This document shows positions 13,957 through 20,961 of a stretch of 20,961 nt of DNA, in pieces. The stretch comes from JAQVWU01 sp964628455 (GTDB taxonomy: Bacteria; Bacillota; Clostridia; Oscillospirales; CAG-272), in NCBI GenBank assembly GCA_964628455.1, contig CAZVPD010000055.1, positions 1 to 20,961 on the forward strand, written 5' to 3'. Under the pieces are notes generated by a model. It was not told where the DNA came from, did no database searches, and saw only the letters and a list, made by a program, of their open reading frames with translations. The position numbers and the translations under genes were made by a program. Every line of letters begins with the position of its first letter. Positions within the stretch are counted from its first letter, which is position 1.

Positions 13957-15948
13957 ATGAAACAAACAGTCAGAATTTCCGCGCTCGCGATGGCCCTGTT
14001 CCTGCTTTTAGGCAGCCTTTCGGTATTTGCGGCTTCGTATGAAACCTATACCTATTCCATCGACCAGTTCACGATGGCTTCCCCCCATGCCTATACACCG
14101 GAAAAAACCGTAAACTCCGCTGCGATGGGACTTGAAGTTGCCATCGATGACCCCAAGGATATTTTCGTCGACGATGACATGAACGTCTATATAGCGGACG
14201 CGACCAACAACCGCATTGTCGTTTTAAGCGAATATTTTTATTATAAGTTCTCGATTTCGACATTTACAAACGATGAGGGGATTCCCGACTCGCTTACGGC
14301 TCCGAACGGGCTGTATGTCACGGAAACGAAAATATTCGTCGCCGATACCGACAACAACCGCATCGTGATCTTCGACCGGGAAGGGAATTTCCTTAAGGTT
14401 CTCAAGGAACCGGAAGCCGATGTTTTCCCGGAAGGGTCCATTTACAAACCGATCGCCCTCGCGGTGGACAAGTCCGAACGTATCTACGTCGTTTCGTCCA
14501 CCACGTATATGGGCGTCATCGTCCTTGACAACGAAGGTATCTTCCAGTCCTTCATCGGCGCCCAGAAAGTGACGGCAAACCCGCTGGATATCCTCTGGAG
14601 AAATTTTCAGACGGCCGAACAGCGCGCCCAGTCCACACAGTATGTGTCGACGGAGTTCAACAACATAACGATCGATGACGAAGGATTTATATTCGTCACT
14701 ACATCGTCGATCGATGAAGGATCGCAGCAGTTTGCCATCTATTCGAAAGACGGCGGTTTTGCGCCCGTTAAAAAACTCAATACCGCAGGCAACGACATCA
14801 TGGCGCGCAACGGATTTTTCGGTCCGGGCGGTGAAGTTTCCATCAGAAGCTTTTCCTATGAAGCGGACGCCATACTCGGCGCCTCCAAGATCATCGACGC
14901 CGCTGTCGGACCCGAAAAAACATGGTCGATCATCGATGAAAAAAGGCAGAGAGTCTACACATATGACGACAACGGAAACCTGCTTTTTGCGTTCGGCGAC
15001 AAGGGAATGCAGCTGGGCAATCTTCAGTCGATCGAAGGAATCGCATACCAGGGCGATAAGCTGCTGCTGTTGGATAAGACGGATGACAGCATTACAGTCT
15101 ACAACCGCACGGAATACGGCGACATACTGGTCAACGCGCTGAAAAACAACAACGAGAGAAATTACGACCTTGCGGTCAACGACTGGAAAGCGATCCTGCA
15201 GCGCAACAGCAATTTCGACACCGCTTATGTGGGCATCGGAAAGGCGATGTACCGGTCGGGCGACTGGGAAGGCGCGATGCAGTATTTCAAATATGCGTAT
15301 GACACCGCCAATTATTCCAACTCATTCAAGATGTGGAGACAGGACTGGGTATCCAAATACGTTCTTGTTATCCCGGTCGTCGTGGTGGCGCTCGGCTGGC
15401 TGATCGCGAAGTTCTTCGGATACGCGAATAAAGTGAACAAAAAGACGGCTCTTCTTACGTCCAAGAGGACTTTCAAACAGGAATTGCTGTACGGTTTTCA
15501 TCTGATATTCCACCCGTTCGACGGTTTCTGGGATCTAAAGCACGAAAAACGCGGTTCGGTCCGCGCGGCATTCTTCTTCATACTCCTTACCGTTATTGCA
15601 TTTACGTACCAGGCGATCGGACGCTCGTATATTTACAATCCCCGCGGCGGTTTCTCGAGCGTGTTTATCCAGATTATCTCGATCATGGTTCCTCTGCTTC
15701 TGTGGGTTACCGCAAACTGGTGCCTTACGACGCTGATGGAAGGCGAGGGCAGCTTTAAAGACATTTTTATAGCAGTCGGATATTCGATCCTCCCCCTGCC
15801 GATGTTTATTATNNNNNNNNNNNNNNNNNNNNNNNNNNNNNNNNNNNNNNNNNNNNNNNNNNNNNNNNNNNNNNNNNNNNNNNNNNNNNNNNNNNNNNNN
15901 NNNNNNNNNNNNCAGATTGTATACCATACAATGAAAGTAAACTGGTAA
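13957..15948 (+). CDS. Membrane protein with extracellular NHL beta-propeller, TPR and Yip1 domain (interrupted by an assembly gap)
   Basis: About 663 residues as spelled, but 100 N at 15813-15912 make the true length unknown. A signal peptide (1-25, MKQTVRISALAMALFLLLGS) precedes NHL-type blades from about 60 to 385. The clearest are IFVDDDMNVYIADATNNRIVVL (69-90, quoted in part) and IFVADTDNNRIVIFDREG. A tetratricopeptide segment (about 393-452, NYDLAVNDWKAIL, AMYRSGDWEGAMQYFKYAY) follows. One membrane helix (469-489) is then followed by a basic stretch, expected inside, and a Yip1-type multi-helix domain (about 510 to the gap), with FHPFDGFWDLKHEKRGS at its start. The propeller and TPR should lie outside the cell. 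Only 11 residues (QIVYHTMKVNW) follow the gap. Ribosome site AGGAGAGGT. Its role is not established; I infer a docking or sensing scaffold for the importers. Confidence 0.82.
   Translation: MKQTVRISALAMALFLLLGSLSVFAASYETYTYSIDQFTMASPHAYTPEKTVNSAAMGLEVAIDDPKDIFVDDDMNVYIADATNNRIVVLSEYFYYKFSISTFTNDEGIPDSLTAPNGLYVTETKIFVADTDNNRIVIFDREGNFLKVLKEPEADVFPEGSIYKPIALAVDKSERIYVVSSTTYMGVIVLDNEGIFQSFIGAQKVTANPLDILWRNFQTAEQRAQSTQYVSTEFNNITIDDEGFIFVTTSSIDEGSQQFAIYSKDGGFAPVKKLNTAGNDIMARNGFFGPGGEVSIRSFSYEADAILGASKIIDAAVGPEKTWSIIDEKRQRVYTYDDNGNLLFAFGDKGMQLGNLQSIEGIAYQGDKLLLLDKTDDSITVYNRTEYGDILVNALKNNNERNYDLAVNDWKAILQRNSNFDTAYVGIGKAMYRSGDWEGAMQYFKYAYDTANYSNSFKMWRQDWVSKYVLVIPVVVVALGWLIAKFFGYANKVNKKTALLTSKRTFKQELLYGFHLIFHPFDGFWDLKHEKRGSVRAAFFFILLTVIAFTYQAIGRSYIYNPRGGFSSVFIQIISIMVPLLLWVTANWCLTTLMEGEGSFKDIFIAVGYSILPLPMFIXXXXXXXXXXXXXXXXXXXXXXXXXXXXXXXXXXQIVYHTMKVNW
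15813..15912. other. Assembly gap (100 N)
   Basis: A run of exactly 100 N, the usual placeholder for unknown gap size, lies inside the Yip1 domain coding region. The reading frame happens to continue, but the number of missing bases cannot be known from this sequence. Confidence 0.98.
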
Positions 15949-15967
15949 GGAGAAATTAATGAAATGA
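15947..15967 (+). promoter_or_regulatory. Unusual start region of the DUF5696 gene with a two-codon ORF
   Basis: The ribosome site AAGGAG (15947-15952) overlaps the preceding stop. It is best spaced for an ATG at 15959, which opens ATG AAA TGA. The real ATG at 15964 overlaps this TGA as ATGA, so the start could depend on termination and re-initiation. The real start is chosen because it begins a good signal peptide. Confidence 0.5.
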
Positions 15968-18900
15968 AGAAATTTAGATTTATTTCTGCGTTGCTGACGT
16001 TTATCATGGTCTTCGGCGCTGTAGGAAATCTCTCTGTGCTTCCCGTTTTCGCAGCCGCTGCGGAGGAGGAGGAAGAAGAAGTCGTCATCGATTATATGAC
16101 GGAGATTTTCGATACACCGGAAGATAAGCTGGCAACAATGGAACTGAAGCTCGATGCTTTCGGATATGAACTTTACTATGAAAAAAACACGGGTGAAGTG
16201 GCATACCGCGAGAAAGCAACAGGGCAGATCATGTTCACCAATCCTTATGACATTCCCAAGGCTTTCCCCGACGGGCTTTCTTCTTCGGAGGATACAAAAG
16301 CGATGCTCCTCTCTCAGGTCATTATCAAATATACGGATAACGACAAGGAAGTGAACTTCTACAGCTATACGGAAGCCGCAGCGAGAGATCAGATCGTGCA
16401 GAAGAACGTCAAGAACGGGATCCGCGTCGAATATACGCTGGGGCGTGAAGAAACCCGTAAACTCGTTCCGAGGCTGATTAACAAAGAGCGGTTTGAGGAA
16501 CTCATCCTGGCTTACATCGACGATCCGACCGCTTATAAGAAAATCACCGCGTTCTATACATTAAAGGATCCGAACGACCCCGAACTGACGGAACGTGCGG
16601 TCAAAGAGCTGCAGGCAACCTTCCCGATCACAAATGAGATGGCGGTTTATGTGTTTGACCCCTATGCATCCGAACGTGAGCTGAACCTGATCGAAAGCTT
16701 TATCAAAACATACTGCCCGCATTATACCTATGAAACACTTCAGGAAGATCACAACCAGACGGATTATCAGGGGGCCGACCAGCATCCCGCGCTGTTCAAG
16801 CTTTCTCTCGAATATTATCTCGATGAAGGCGGACTTACGGTACGGCTTCCCGCAAACGGAATCCGGTTCGACGAAGGCAACTATTCGCTGACATACATCA
16901 TGGTCCTTCCGTTTATGGGCGCCGGTTCATCGGATTACACCGGATATACATTCTATCCCGACGGAAGCGGAACGCTTGTCCGGTTTGAAGACATTCAGAA
17001 TACTCGTACCATCACAGGCGAACTGTACGGCATGGATTTTGCCTATCATAAGCTTACGTCAAACCATATGGAAACACTGAGGCTTCCGGTATACGGCGTC
17101 GTTGAAAATTACAAGGCGACCGTTACCACCACGATTGAAGAGGAAGTACCGGGCTATACGGACGATTACGGCGATGTGATCGAACCCACCGTAAAGACGA
17201 CGACGCTCAAGGAAGACGTGGAGCAGGACCGCGGATACCTTGCGATCATCGAGGAAGGCGACGCACTCGCCAAGATCACGACCAACCACGGAGCTTTTAT
17301 CCTTCACAGATACAATTCGGTCTATACGACATTCTACCCCCGCCCGAAGGACTCGTATAATCTGGCCGAATCGATTTCCGTCGGCGCCAATGCCGAATGG
17401 ACCGTCGTATCCAAACGCAAATACACGGGCAGTTATCTGATCCGCTTCATCATGCTGACCGATAAGAATGTTGCGGAAGAAAACAACATCAGCGATTACT
17501 ACGAATGCAGCTACGTCGGCATGGCTAAGGTATACCGCGATTATCTTGAGGAAAAAGGCATACTGACCCGCCTTACGGACGCCGAAGTGAAAAAAGACGT
17601 CCCGCTGTATATCGAATCATTCGGCGTTATGGACGTTCTCGATACGGTCATGAGCATCCCCGTCATCGTGAAGACTCCCCTGACGACATTCGAGAATCTC
17701 ACGACGATGTACAACGAGCTTTCCGAAGCCGGGATATCCAACATAAACTTCAGACTCAGAGGCTTTACAAACGGCGGAATGGAACAGACGGTTCCGTACA
17801 ACGTCAAATTCGAGAAAAAACTCGGCGGCGATAACGGCTATAAGGATTTCCTCGAACTGGCCGCAGCAAACGGATTCGGTGTGTTCCCCGATTTCGATTT
17901 CCTGTATGCCGACAGGCAGAAATTATTCGACGGTTTCTCTACGCGCACAGATGCGGTAAAGACCATTGACAACCGCTATACGCGCAAAAGGGAATATGAT
18001 TCTGCCACGCAGAGTCTGAGAAGGACAGGACTCCTTGCGATCTCCCCGTCGGTCCTCAGCAAGTTCTATAATAAATTCTCGGATGAGATGGCCGAACTCG
18101 GACTGAACGGTATTTCCGTTTCCACGCTCGGAACGGACCTTAACTCCGACTTCGACAAAAAAGACCCGTATAACCGCGAAGATGCCAAAGATTTCGTCCT
18201 CGGCGTGTTTGACGATATGATTGAAGACTGCCCCAACATTATGGTGGACGGCGGTAATGCCTACACGCTGAAATACGCGTCGCATATACTCAACACCTCC
18301 ATTGACAGCAGCCATCACACATATGCCTCCGAAATGGTTCCGTTCCTCGGCATGGTGCTTCACGGATACGTCAACTTCGCCGGCTCACCCACCAATATGG
18401 CCGGTGATATCAACTATGAAATTATGAAGATCATCGAAAACGGTGCGGCTCCGTATTTCACCCTTTCCTATCAGAATATCGCGGAACTCAAGGATGACTG
18501 GCATCTTTCCAAATACTACTCCGTTTCTTATGATATTTGGTTCGACGACCTTGTCAGCCGCTATAAACAGATCAACGACGCTTTGGGAACACTTCAGACA
18601 ACCAGGATCGAAAACCACGAATTCCTGATCGGCGAACGCATACCCACGGAACGCGAACTTGCGGAAGATGCCGCCGAAGCGGAAGCCGAAGCGGAAGCCG
18701 AAGCGGAAGCCGAAGCCCTCAAAGCGGAAAAAGAAGCCCTGCAGAAAGCCCGTGAAGCTTATCTTGCCTCTCTGAGCGGTGAAACGATCGAAGAGGAACC
18801 TGCTGAAGAGGAACCCGAAGCCGAAGAGGAGGAAGCTGCAGAAGAAGAGGAAGAATACGTTTATACGAAATATACGATTGACAACGGTTCTATTGTACGC

Positions 18901-19008
18901 GTCACGTATGAAGACGGAACGGCATTTATACTCAATTACAACAGTTTTGTCGTTACAGCCGAAGGATACGAAATTCCCGCTATCGGCTATCTGAAGATAG
19001 TAGATTAG
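15964..19008 (+). CDS. Exported DUF5696 protein with probable TIM barrel
   Basis: 1014 residues. A signal peptide (1-31, MKKFRFISALLTFIMVFGA, cleaved near VFA/AAA, no lipobox) is followed by an acidic run. Residues about 50-440 look beta-rich (KNTGEVAYREKATGQIMFTN, GYTFYPDGSGTLVRFED), and about 545-890 look like a TIM barrel. Acidic residues at strand-end-like positions include Asp643 and Asp645 (VFPDFDFLYAD), Asp725/729/731 (GTDLNSDFD), Asp762 (MVDGGNAYT) and Asp781 with Glu790 (SIDSSHHTYASEM). The set resembles glycosidase active sites but is only suggestive, because the family has no established activity to my knowledge. A coiled Ala/Glu region (900-945) and a Glu-rich stretch (to about 964) precede a small C-terminal beta unit (DGTAFILNYNSF). 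It sits between the propeller protein and the second permease pair, so it probably acts on, or presents, the imported sugar. Confidence 0.85.
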   Translation: MKKFRFISALLTFIMVFGAVGNLSVLPVFAAAAEEEEEEVVIDYMTEIFDTPEDKLATMELKLDAFGYELYYEKNTGEVAYREKATGQIMFTNPYDIPKAFPDGLSSSEDTKAMLLSQVIIKYTDNDKEVNFYSYTEAAARDQIVQKNVKNGIRVEYTLGREETRKLVPRLINKERFEELILAYIDDPTAYKKITAFYTLKDPNDPELTERAVKELQATFPITNEMAVYVFDPYASERELNLIESFIKTYCPHYTYETLQEDHNQTDYQGADQHPALFKLSLEYYLDEGGLTVRLPANGIRFDEGNYSLTYIMVLPFMGAGSSDYTGYTFYPDGSGTLVRFEDIQNTRTITGELYGMDFAYHKLTSNHMETLRLPVYGVVENYKATVTTTIEEEVPGYTDDYGDVIEPTVKTTTLKEDVEQDRGYLAIIEEGDALAKITTNHGAFILHRYNSVYTTFYPRPKDSYNLAESISVGANAEWTVVSKRKYTGSYLIRFIMLTDKNVAEENNISDYYECSYVGMAKVYRDYLEEKGILTRLTDAEVKKDVPLYIESFGVMDVLDTVMSIPVIVKTPLTTFENLTTMYNELSEAGISNINFRLRGFTNGGMEQTVPYNVKFEKKLGGDNGYKDFLELAAANGFGVFPDFDFLYADRQKLFDGFSTRTDAVKTIDNRYTRKREYDSATQSLRRTGLLAISPSVLSKFYNKFSDEMAELGLNGISVSTLGTDLNSDFDKKDPYNREDAKDFVLGVFDDMIEDCPNIMVDGGNAYTLKYASHILNTSIDSSHHTYASEMVPFLGMVLHGYVNFAGSPTNMAGDINYEIMKIIENGAAPYFTLSYQNIAELKDDWHLSKYYSVSYDIWFDDLVSRYKQINDALGTLQTTRIENHEFLIGERIPTERELAEDAAEAEAEAEAEAEAEALKAEKEALQKAREAYLASLSGETIEEEPAEEEPEAEEEEAAEEEEEYVYTKYTIDNGSIVRVTYEDGTAFILNYNSFVVTAEGYEIPAIGYLKIVD
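18673..18717 (+). repeat. 12-base coding tandem repeat in the DUF5696 gene
   Basis: The unit GCCGAAGCGGAA occurs three times in full and once in part, encoding AEAE repeats at about residues 904-918. Such perfect units can change copy number by slippage, so linker length may vary between strains. Confidence 0.8.
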
Positions 19009-19030
19009 ATGAACAGAGAGGTGTAAAAAA

Positions 19031-20002
19031 ATGAACAACGTTTCTACAGCGAAAAGAGCTGCACCCAAAAAGATTCGTAAATCCGCTTCTTTGGACAGAC
19101 GCAAAGCGCGCGCCGGCTGGATATTTGTGCTTCCGTTTATCATCGGACTGGTACTCATCTATTTACCGGTTGTTTATGATTCGATAAAGTACAGCTTCAA
19201 TGAGATCAAGATCCTTCAGGGCGGTGGTTATAAACTGAACTGGGTCGGGTTCGCCAACTATCAGGAAGCCATATTCGTCGATCCCAGTTATGTCCGTACG
19301 CTGACCGCGGGGGTTCAGCAGCTGATCTTCGATATACCCGCAATCGTTATCTTTGCCCTTTTTATCGCAGTACTTCTCAATCAGAAGATGGTCGGCCGTG
19401 CGGCTTTCCGTGCGATATTCTTCGTCCCGGTTATCCTCGCCACCGGTCTTATCAGCGATATCGATATCGGCAACACGCTTCTTTCCTACATGGGTGACAC
19501 CTCCCGAGGCATCGATACCGGTGAAGTGACGAATACGACCACGCAGATCGTTTCCCTGGCCGACATCGGATGGCTCTTCCGTAATATGGCGGTCGGTACG
19601 GAACTCGTGACCTATGTCACCGGCGCGGTCAACAATATATTCGATATCATCAACCGTTCCGGCGTGCAGATGCTGATCTTCCTCGCCGCCCTGCAGTCCA
19701 TTTCTCCCGCTATTTACGAATCCTGTTCGATCGACGGTTCTTCCGCATGGGAGACATTCTGGAAAATAACCATCCCCATGGTGAGTCCGATGATTCTTGT
19801 CTGTACGATTTATACGGTGATAGACTCATTTACCGCTTCTTCTAATTCGGTCATGCGTTATATAGAAAACATATACAACGAACCGGGCGGAAATGTTCTC
19901 AGTTCTGCGATGTCATGGATGTATTTCCTGATAGTCGTATTCGTTATAGCGGCTGTTTCAGCTCTGTTATCGGCGTATGTCTTCTATCAGAGACGCGATT
20001 AA
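19031..20002 (+). CDS. ABC sugar transporter permease, MalF-like (second pair)
   Basis: 323 residues. A basic cytoplasmic N-terminus (about 35 residues, many Lys/Arg) is followed by TM1 (GWIFVLPFIIGLVLIYLPVV) and about five further helices. The loop following the conserved YSFNEIKILQGG turns into WVGFANYQEAIF, typical of MalF-type permeases. The EAA loop is ESCSIDGSSAWETFWKITIP, where the usual Ala-Ala is Ser-Cys. There is an unusually long external insert (about residues 145-215, DIDIGNTLLSYMGDTSRGID and onward). The ribosome site AGAGAGGTG precedes the ATG, 22 bases after the DUF5696 stop. It is clearly divergent from the first MalF-like protein in loops and termini, so it is a second importer half, not a recent duplicate. 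Confidence 0.92.
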   Translation: MNNVSTAKRAAPKKIRKSASLDRRKARAGWIFVLPFIIGLVLIYLPVVYDSIKYSFNEIKILQGGGYKLNWVGFANYQEAIFVDPSYVRTLTAGVQQLIFDIPAIVIFALFIAVLLNQKMVGRAAFRAIFFVPVILATGLISDIDIGNTLLSYMGDTSRGIDTGEVTNTTTQIVSLADIGWLFRNMAVGTELVTYVTGAVNNIFDIINRSGVQMLIFLAALQSISPAIYESCSIDGSSAWETFWKITIPMVSPMILVCTIYTVIDSFTASSNSVMRYIENIYNEPGGNVLSSAMSWMYFLIVVFVIAAVSALLSAYVFYQRRD

Positions 20003-20016
20003 GGAGGAAACGATAC

Positions 20017-20961
20017 ATGAATGCACAATATGCTCCCGAAACCCCGAAAATCATGAAGGAAACCAAAAACAAAATCAGAATCGAATTCGACCGCACGGAC
20101 AAATGGACAAGGTTTAAGATTAAATTTCTGTCCCTGAACTTCCTGCAGAATGTCGTATGGGGTTTATTCAGATTCCTCCTGCTTCTCGGTATATCCTATG
20201 TTATCATTCAGCCGTTTTTCGCAAAGATCGCATCCTCGTTCATGAGCCCTGAAGATTTTGTGGATGTCACCGTCAAACTGATCCCGCGTTATCCTACGCT
20301 GGATACTTATAAGGCGATCATAACCGATCTTAAATACTTTGAAGCGCTGTTCAACACGCTTACGCTTTCCCTTGCGTGTGCGGTCATTCAGACGTTCATA
20401 TGCTGCCTGATCGGTTACGGGTTCGCCAAATTTAAATTCAAAGGCAACAAGATCCTGTTCTTCCTGATTATCTTTACAATGGTCGTCCCCCACGAAACAC
20501 TCCAGCTTTCCCTGTTCATGAAATTCAGATATTTCGATATTTTCGGTATCTTCAATTTGCTCGGAGGCGGAGTATTCGAACGGTTTAAAGTCATAGGCTT
20601 CACATCGATCAACTTCAACAACACATACTGGCCTCTGATTATCCTCTCTCTCGGCGGACTTGCGTTTAAAAACGGGCTTTATGTCTTTATGATGCGGCAG
20701 TTTTTCCGCGGAGTACCCGATGAACTCGAAGAATCGGCTTATATCGACGGCTCCGGTGTGTTCAGAACATTCATGACGATTATTATTCCTCTTTCCGTGC
20801 CGATGATGATCACGATATTCCTGTTTACATTCTCGTGGCAGTGGACGGATAATTTTTACACGACGGTATTCTTCACGACTTCCGGCGCGACCCTGATGCC
20901 CGATGTCGTGGGGATCCCGAAATCCCTTGATACACAGTATGCCGGTCAGAATATGTATGAG
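20017..20961 (+). CDS. ABC sugar transporter permease, MalG-like (second pair), 3' end missing
   Basis: The first 315 codons, reading without a stop to the window edge. A charged N-terminus of about 45 residues (PKIMKETKNKIRIEFDRTDK) is followed by TM1 (LLLLGISYVIIQPFFAKIA) and further helices. The MalG-like loop PEDFVDVTVKLIPRYPTLDTY follows, then FNTLTLSLACAVIQTFICC. The EAA loop is EESAYIDGSGVFRTFMTIII (about residues 243-262), followed by a helix rich in Phe and Trp and ASGATLMPDVVG-like text (TTSGATLMPDVVGIPK). The ribosome site AAGGAGGAAA overlaps the upstream stop, 14 bases after it. It should pair with the preceding permease. The conserved C-terminal tail lies outside the window. Confidence 0.9.
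   Translation, partial: MNAQYAPETPKIMKETKNKIRIEFDRTDKWTRFKIKFLSLNFLQNVVWGLFRFLLLLGISYVIIQPFFAKIASSFMSPEDFVDVTVKLIPRYPTLDTYKAIITDLKYFEALFNTLTLSLACAVIQTFICCLIGYGFAKFKFKGNKILFFLIIFTMVVPHETLQLSLFMKFRYFDIFGIFNLLGGGVFERFKVIGFTSINFNNTYWPLIILSLGGLAFKNGLYVFMMRQFFRGVPDELEESAYIDGSGVFRTFMTIIIPLSVPMMITIFLFTFSWQWTDNFYTTVFFTTSGATLMPDVVGIPKSLDTQYAGQNMYE

Noticed and set aside
19009..19026. Five-codon ORF directly after the DUF5696 stop
   Set aside because: It only spans the ribosome site of the next gene and has no ribosome site of its own.
18385..19158. 257-codon minus-strand frame
   Set aside because: It is a shadow of the low-complexity Glu/Ala codons of the DUF5696 gene, giving a Phe/Gly/Arg-rich product without a domain.

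Overview
The window looks like part of a genome bin from an uncultured low-to-mid GC Gram-positive bacterium, most likely a member of the Clostridia. The grounds are near-perfect SigA-type promoters (TTGACA-17-TATAAT), strong AGGAGG-type ribosome binding sites, a sortase-like C-terminal sorting signal, ABC sugar importers with no outer-membrane components, and a Clostridia-type topoisomerase III. Two N runs (10 N at 8060-8069 and 100 N at 15813-15912) show that it is scaffolded, so order across them is an assembly inference. No rRNA, tRNA, CRISPR array, insertion sequence or phage gene was seen.

Left part (1-8013) is ordinary mixed chromosomal content. On the minus strand, a cytoplasmic DUF5060/DUF4038 glycosidase-like gene (87-1646) is followed 24 bases later by the first 20 codons of an aldo/keto reductase that leaves the window; they look like one unit read from a consensus promoter at 1736-1764. 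Then come mscL (minus, with its own promoter and terminator), a divergent exported CBM9-like protein (2743-3594) with a strong promoter, a long structured leader, a sorting-signal-like tail and a terminator, then topB (3833-6001) with three tandem palindromic repeats in its leader. Converging on topB are ddl (6018-7058, minus), whose terminator lies inside the topB coding region, and yfbR (7438-8013, minus).

Right part (8984 to the end, all plus strand) is the notable region: one long, tightly spaced operon for capture and import of a carbohydrate. Its order is a 1004-residue exported solute-binding protein with two extra sugar-binding-like modules, a MalF/MalG-like permease pair, a membrane protein joining an extracellular NHL beta-propeller and TPR to a Yip1-type membrane domain, a large exported DUF5696 protein with a probable TIM-barrel, and a second MalF/MalG-like permease pair (the last gene cut by the window end). 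No ATPase gene is present, so the importers probably borrow a shared MsmX-type ATPase. A strong extended -10 promoter at 8581-8609 and a roughly 370-base leader precede the operon, and an AT-rich stretch with inverted repeats lies upstream.

My reading is that this operon encodes a surface complex: the exported binding protein and the DUF5696 protein, neither of which has a lipid or cell-wall anchor, may be held near two importers by the propeller/TPR/Yip1 protein. The gene families are recognisable, but the joint function and substrate are not established, and this is the best candidate here for an undescribed system.
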